Below are positions 45,030 through 49,042 of a stretch of DNA of 49,042 nt, one piece after another (the stretch's first letter is position 1; each line of letters opens with the position of its first letter). The stretch is from contig JBLYYE010000042.1 in NCBI GenBank assembly GCA_048549915.1, forward strand, positions 1 to 49,042. The letters are read 5' to 3'. Source of the DNA: LSUCC0057 sp048549915 (GTDB taxonomy: Bacteria; Pseudomonadota; Gammaproteobacteria; Pseudomonadales; Porticoccaceae). The position numbers were made by a program, and so were the translations under genes. The notes under the pieces are model-generated. The model was not told where the DNA came from and ran no database searches. It saw only the letters and a list, made by a program, of their open reading frames with translations.

Positions 45030-46052
45030 ATGGCAATCACCATCAAGCAGTTGCGCGGCTTTATTGCTGTTGCCGAACTGCGAAACTTTGCCGCTGCCGC
45101 CGAGCAGCTACACCTGTCGCAACCGGCACTCAGCCTAGCCATTAAAAGCTTGGAGCAGAAGGCCGGCGGCCAACTGTTAGCGCGCACAACTCGCAGTTTT
45201 GCTCTCACTCCTGAGGGTGAGAGGTTTTACCCTGTCGCGCGGCGGTTACTAGAGGATTGGAATAGCGCAGTAGAAGAGCTGCACCAGCAGTTTTCATTGC
45301 GCAGCGGCGCGCTGTCGATTGCCGCCATGCCCTCATTTGCCGGCAATCTGATGCCACAGGCGCTGGCCGATTACAGCCTCCGCTATCCCGCTATACGGGT
45401 GACTTTGCAAGATGTCATTGCCGAAGAGGTGGTCAAACTGGTCAGTAGTGGCCGAGTTGAGCTAGGTATTACGTTTATTCCCGAACAGACCGACGCGTTG
45501 AGCGAACTTTACATTGAACCGCTTTTTGAGGATCAGTTTGTCGCTCTATTGCCAGCACACCACCCACTTGCACAACAGCGAGAGATTAGCGCACAGCAAC
45601 TCAGTGAGGACAGTTACATAGCCCTGCAATCGCCCTCTTTGGTAAGCCATCTCATTGGTGAACAGCTCGGTAAAGTTGGCCTGCCATTTAATCCCAGCTA
45701 TCAGAGCCACCAGCTCACCACCATTGGCGGCATGGTGGCGAGCGGTCTCGGTGTCAGTATTGTGCCCTCGTTTTCTGCCACCCAAATGCAGCAGCTCGGC
45801 TGTACCTGCTTGCCACTGGTAGAACCCGCCATTAGCTCTACTGTTGGGATACTCTATCGACGCCGCACGGCGCTCTCCTCAGCGGCTGGGGCGATGCTCG
45901 AGACACTTTGCAAAACGTTTAAACAGATGTCTAAAACAACCTTGAGCGCCCCTATTACCACGACCAACACTGTGCAGAATAAACCCAGCACAGTGGGCGC
46001 CGAGCAGCCTGCGCTGGTACAATCGACAGCAGAGCAATTTAGACTTTTTTGA
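45030..46052 (+). CDS. LysR-family transcriptional regulator
   Basis: 340 residues. N-terminal helix-turn-helix 'FIAVAELRNFAAAAEQLHLS', 'QPALSLAIKSLEQ' is standard, followed by a two-lobed effector domain (about 90-295) and a Ser/Thr-rich C-terminal extension of some 35 residues beyond the usual LysR end. Divergent from scoAB, which it probably controls in response to acetoacetate or a related acid. The HIS6-like gene begins 18 bp after its stop in the same direction and may be co-transcribed. Confidence 0.9.
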   Translation: MAITIKQLRGFIAVAELRNFAAAAEQLHLSQPALSLAIKSLEQKAGGQLLARTTRSFALTPEGERFYPVARRLLEDWNSAVEELHQQFSLRSGALSIAAMPSFAGNLMPQALADYSLRYPAIRVTLQDVIAEEVVKLVSSGRVELGITFIPEQTDALSELYIEPLFEDQFVALLPAHHPLAQQREISAQQLSEDSYIALQSPSLVSHLIGEQLGKVGLPFNPSYQSHQLTTIGGMVASGLGVSIVPSFSATQMQQLGCTCLPLVEPAISSTVGILYRRRTALSSAAGAMLETLCKTFKQMSKTTLSAPITTTNTVQNKPSTVGAEQPALVQSTAEQFRLF

Positions 46053-46070
46053 CACTGCGGGAGCACCCCT

Positions 46071-46829
46071 TTGACCTTATTTAGACCGTGTATCGACCTG
46101 CACGATGGCGCCGTCAAACAGATAGTTGGCGGCTCGCTGCAAGGCGATAACGCCACCACCAATTTTGTCAGCGAAAAGAGTGCCGGTTACTACGCGGCGC
46201 TCTACCAGCAACACCAACTGACTGGCGGCCACATTATTTCGCTGGGCGGGGGCAACCAGGAAGCAGCACAACAAGCGCTGGCGGCTTGGCCGGGTGGCAT
46301 GCAGTATGGCGGTGGAGTCACCTTCGACAACGCACACGACTACTTGGCGATGGGTGCAGCGCAAGTCATTGTGACCTCTTGGTTGTTTGAAGAAAAACAG
46401 TTCAGCTGGGCTCGCTTAGAACAGCTAGCAGACCAAATAGGCCCGCAGCAGCTGGTATTAGATCTCTCCTGCCGACGCGTCGCCGGTGGCTGGCAGATCG
46501 CCAGCGACCGTTGGCAGACTATCACCGATACGGCTATCACAGCCGAGGTGCTGCGCAGCCTGAGTAGCTACTGTTGCGAATTTTTAATTCACGCCGCCGA
46601 CGTCGAGGGGTTGCAGCAGGGCATCGACAGCGAGCTGGTTGCACTCCTCGGCCACGAGTCACCACTGCCAACCACCTACGCAGGCGGCGCACGCTCTCTG
46701 GCCGATTTGGAAAAAGTCCATGCACTCTCCAACGGCCGCGTGGACCTCACTATCGGCAGCGCACTGGATATATTTGGCGGCAGCAGAGTCACGCTTGACG
46801 AGTGCATAGAGTGGAACAACGCGCAATGA
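46071..46829 (+). CDS. Eukaryotic-type (HIS6-like) ProFAR isomerase
   Basis: 252 residues. The start is TTG at 46071, with GGGAG about ten bases upstream. It is a TIM barrel with 'FRPCIDLHDGAVKQIVGG', 'NFVSEKSAGYYAALYQQ', VIVTSWLFEE, LVLDLSCRRV, 'EFLIHAADVEGLQQGID' and 'YAGGARSLADLEKV', each matching yeast HIS6 closely and bacterial HisA poorly. Both catalytic Asp residues (IDLH and HAADVEG) are present. The enzyme isomerises the ProFAR ribotide in histidine synthesis. No his genes are nearby; its stop overlaps the avtA start (ATGA). Family call is strong; actual substrate here is inference. Confidence 0.85.
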   Translation: MTLFRPCIDLHDGAVKQIVGGSLQGDNATTNFVSEKSAGYYAALYQQHQLTGGHIISLGGGNQEAAQQALAAWPGGMQYGGGVTFDNAHDYLAMGAAQVIVTSWLFEEKQFSWARLEQLADQIGPQQLVLDLSCRRVAGGWQIASDRWQTITDTAITAEVLRSLSSYCCEFLIHAADVEGLQQGIDSELVALLGHESPLPTTYAGGARSLADLEKVHALSNGRVDLTIGSALDIFGGSRVTLDECIEWNNAQ

Positions 46830-48079
46830 AGCTGACCGCTTTTGGTGAAAAATTTGGCGGCCGCTCAGGTATTGGCGAGCTGATGGACGATCTCGGCCAA
46901 GCGCTGCGCGAAAACCCCGACATGATTTTTATGGGCGGCGGCAACCCCGCCCGCATCCCAGAACTAGAGCACTGTTTTGAGCAAAAACTCGAGGCCCTAT
47001 TGCAGAGCCCTCAGAGCCGCCACCAACTGCTCGGTATCTACCAGTCCAAACAGGGCGAAAAAGCCGCCCGCCAAGCACTCGCCAGCTACCTCAAGCGCCA
47101 CTTTGGCTGGGCGGTTAACGAGCACCATATCGCCTTCGCCAACGGCAGCCAAAACGCCTGTTTTATTCTTTATAACCTGTTTGCCGGGCAGATGGCCGAT
47201 GGCAGCCAACGCACTCTACACCTACCGCTGGTACCCGAGTACCTCGGCTATCGCGATATTGGCCTGTCCCGGGACTTTTTTACCGCCACTAAACCGACCA
47301 TTGAGCTGCTTGAGAAGCAGCAATTTAAATACCATGTCGATCTCAACGCGCTCACTGTTGGCGAGCAGTGTGGTGCCATCAGCGTTTCACGCCCTACCAA
47401 CCCCACCGCCAATGTGCTCAGCGATGACGAGGTAGATGCACTGCAAGCACTCTGCAAACAGCGCAACATTCCACTAATTGTAGATGGCGCGTACGGTCTG
47501 CCCTTTCCCAATATCGTCTTTGGCCAAGCGGCGCCGCGCTGGGACGAGCAGACCATCCTAATGCTCAGCCTCTCTAAGCTGGGGCTGCCGGGTATACGCT
47601 CGGGCATTGTAGTCGCCAGCGAAGAGGTGATTAGCGCTTTTAATAACGCCAACAGCATCGTCAACTTAGCTAGTTCGACTATTGGCCCCGCACTGCTTAC
47701 CGAACTGCTCAAGAACGATCAGATCGACCAGCTCAGCCGCACTATTGTGCAACCTTTCTATCGCGACCGCGCCGCCGCCACGATGGCACTACTACAAGCC
47801 CAATTAGACGGGTTGCCAGCCCGCATTCACAAACCCGAAGGGGCTATCTTTTTGTGGCTGTGGTTAGACAACTTGCCGATTGCCAGCTACCAGCTCTATC
47901 AGCGGCTTAAAGCGCGCGGAGTGTTGGTAGTGCCCGGCGAGGACTTTTTCATCGGCGTTGATTCACAGTGGCAACACCAGCGCCAATGCCTGCGACTCTC
48001 TTACGCCGCCGACCCGGCAGTAATCGCCCGCGGAGTAGCAATTATTGGTGAAGAGGTGCACCGCGCCTATGCTAGCTAA
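46826..48079 (+). CDS. avtA: Valine-pyruvate aminotransferase
   Basis: 417 residues from ATG at 46826, exactly the E. coli AvtA length; the start overlaps the stop of the isomerase gene. Fold type I PLP enzyme: 'FGGRSGIGELMDDLG', 'MGGGNPARIPE', 'SRPTNPTANVLSDDEV', 'VDGAYGLPFP' and the PLP lysine in LSLSKLGLPGIRSG. It interconverts valine/2-ketoisovalerate with alanine/pyruvate. The cytochrome gene starts 11 bp before its stop. Confidence 0.94.
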   Translation: MKLTAFGEKFGGRSGIGELMDDLGQALRENPDMIFMGGGNPARIPELEHCFEQKLEALLQSPQSRHQLLGIYQSKQGEKAARQALASYLKRHFGWAVNEHHIAFANGSQNACFILYNLFAGQMADGSQRTLHLPLVPEYLGYRDIGLSRDFFTATKPTIELLEKQQFKYHVDLNALTVGEQCGAISVSRPTNPTANVLSDDEVDALQALCKQRNIPLIVDGAYGLPFPNIVFGQAAPRWDEQTILMLSLSKLGLPGIRSGIVVASEEVISAFNNANSIVNLASSTIGPALLTELLKNDQIDQLSRTIVQPFYRDRAAATMALLQAQLDGLPARIHKPEGAIFLWLWLDNLPIASYQLYQRLKARGVLVVPGEDFFIGVDSQWQHQRQCLRLSYAADPAVIARGVAIIGEEVHRAYAS

Positions 48080-49042
48080 ATGCACTATTTTTTTTGCACT
48101 CGCTCTGCTCTGTTCATCTGTGCTGGCTGATGGCCAACCACCGCAGCCGGGCAACTACCCAAGCTACGCAGGCAGCGCCAGCTGTGCCAACTGCCACAGC
48201 GACGAGTACCAAGCTTGGCAGGGTTCGCACCACGACCGCGCGATGCAGCACGCCAGTGACACAACGGTGCTGGGCGACTTCAACAACAGTGTGTTCTCCC
48301 ACTACGCCGGCCGCTACCGCTTTTACCGCGAAAATAGTCACTTCAAAGTTGAATTCACACCCGTAGAGAACACTGCGCCTAGCGAGCACTTTACTCTGCT
48401 CTATACATTTGGCGTAGAACCCCTGCAGCAGTATTTGGTGCCCTTTGCAGGCGGCCGCTTGCAAGCACTACCGATTGCTTGGGATACCTTGCAGCAGCAG
48501 TGGTTTGATGTGCAGGGCGACCTACAACCGCAGCCCCATGAACGCATTCACTGGCAGCAGGGCGGGCTCAACTGGAACAGCATGTGTGCCGACTGCCACT
48601 CCACCGGCCTAGAGAAAAACTACCAGCCACAAACTGACAGCTACGCCACCCAGTGGGCAGAGATCAACGTCGGCTGTGAAAGCTGCCACGGGCCCGCTGC
48701 CATCCACGCCAACTGGCAACCGAACAGCGTCAATCCAACTAGACCCAAGCCAGCCTACCAGCAGCAGCTCAACAGCCAACAAGCGCAAAACTGTGGCAGC
48801 TGCCACGCTCGCCGCGGGCCGCTGTTATCCTCGCTAGAAGGGGTTAACACTCCTGCCGACTATGCCCTTGAAAATATCGCTCCACCGCTTTATCACGCCG
48901 ATGGCCAAATCCGCGACGAGGTATTTGTGCTCGGCTCGTTTATGCAGAGTAAAATGCACAGCGCTGGGGTGACTTGCAGCGACTGCCACAACCCGCACAG
49001 CAACCAACTAATAAAACCCGGCAATGCGCTCTGCTTAAACTG
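48069..49042 (+). CDS. Multihaem cytochrome c, 3' end cut by window
   Basis: The frame is open from ATG at 48069 to the window end (324 codons visible). A signal peptide (residues 1-20, ending VLADG) is followed by five CxxCH haem sites: CANCH, CADCH, CESCH, CGSCH and CSDCH. A further Cys (CLN) at the very end may begin a sixth. The layout resembles the cytochrome c554-like multihaem proteins that often carry C-terminal TPR repeats, which would lie beyond the window. Periplasmic electron transfer is likely; the partner and reaction are unknown. Its start overlaps avtA by 11 bp. Confidence 0.9.
   Translation, partial: MLAKCTIFFALALLCSSVLADGQPPQPGNYPSYAGSASCANCHSDEYQAWQGSHHDRAMQHASDTTVLGDFNNSVFSHYAGRYRFYRENSHFKVEFTPVENTAPSEHFTLLYTFGVEPLQQYLVPFAGGRLQALPIAWDTLQQQWFDVQGDLQPQPHERIHWQQGGLNWNSMCADCHSTGLEKNYQPQTDSYATQWAEINVGCESCHGPAAIHANWQPNSVNPTRPKPAYQQQLNSQQAQNCGSCHARRGPLLSSLEGVNTPADYALENIAPPLYHADGQIRDEVFVLGSFMQSKMHSAGVTCSDCHNPHSNQLIKPGNALCLN

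Noticed and set aside
1..49042. CRISPR array, transposon, prophage or defence island
   Set aside because: No spaced repeat arrays, transposase, integrase, phage or restriction genes seen; the only tandem repeats are the three operator-like copies at 42167-42232.

Overview
The window looks like the chromosome of an aerobic marine-type gammaproteobacterium, of the Cellvibrionales/OM60/SAR92/Spongiibacteraceae kind. This is inferred from protein types and gene order; no 16S gene is present. Two core blocks match well-known neighbourhoods. dusA-tal-STAS-PP2C-mlaA resembles the Pseudomonas arrangement, and dnaQ-rnhA-yafS-gloB-mltD followed by ppiD-hupB-lon-clpX-clpP-tig resembles the Enterobacteria order. 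Coding density is very high, with many 4-bp start/stop overlaps. I see no transposase, integrase, phage gene, rRNA or CRISPR array.

Layout. 1-2.1 kb: end of an envelope/oxidative-stress type operon (SDR, DUF2878, chalcone-isomerase-like, DUF3833 lipoprotein). 2.1-6.1 kb, minus strand: a VUT/YhhQ transporter, a FolM-type pteridine reductase, a DEDDh exonuclease and LexA-controlled umuDC. 6.1-6.4 kb: small hairpins and tRNA-Ala(GGC). 6.4-12.5 kb: gltX, divergent dusA-tal, then STAS/PP2C signalling and mlaA. 12.6-21.1 kb: hrpA, dnaQ, rnhA, yafS, gloB, mltD. 21.1-29.6 kb: the ppiD-hupB-lon-clpX-clpP-tig protein quality-control block and tRNA-Leu(TAG).

30-45 kb is a catabolic region. fadH (unsaturated acyl-CoA) is followed by the liuR-liuABCDE leucine/isovalerate operon, which ends in acetoacetate. 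At the far end scoAB, divergent from a LysR gene, activates acetoacetate to acetoacetyl-CoA. Between liuE and scoAB sits a different block: a secreted 598-aa protein that I do not recognise, an AraC regulator and an AlkB-type alkane monooxygenase. The araC-alkB intergenic DNA carries three direct repeats with an exact 22-bp period. This block is the best candidate for an undescribed, substrate-induced hydroxylation module.

46-49 kb: an isomerase that looks like the eukaryotic HIS6 type rather than bacterial HisA, overlapping avtA, which overlaps a multihaem cytochrome c that runs off the window.
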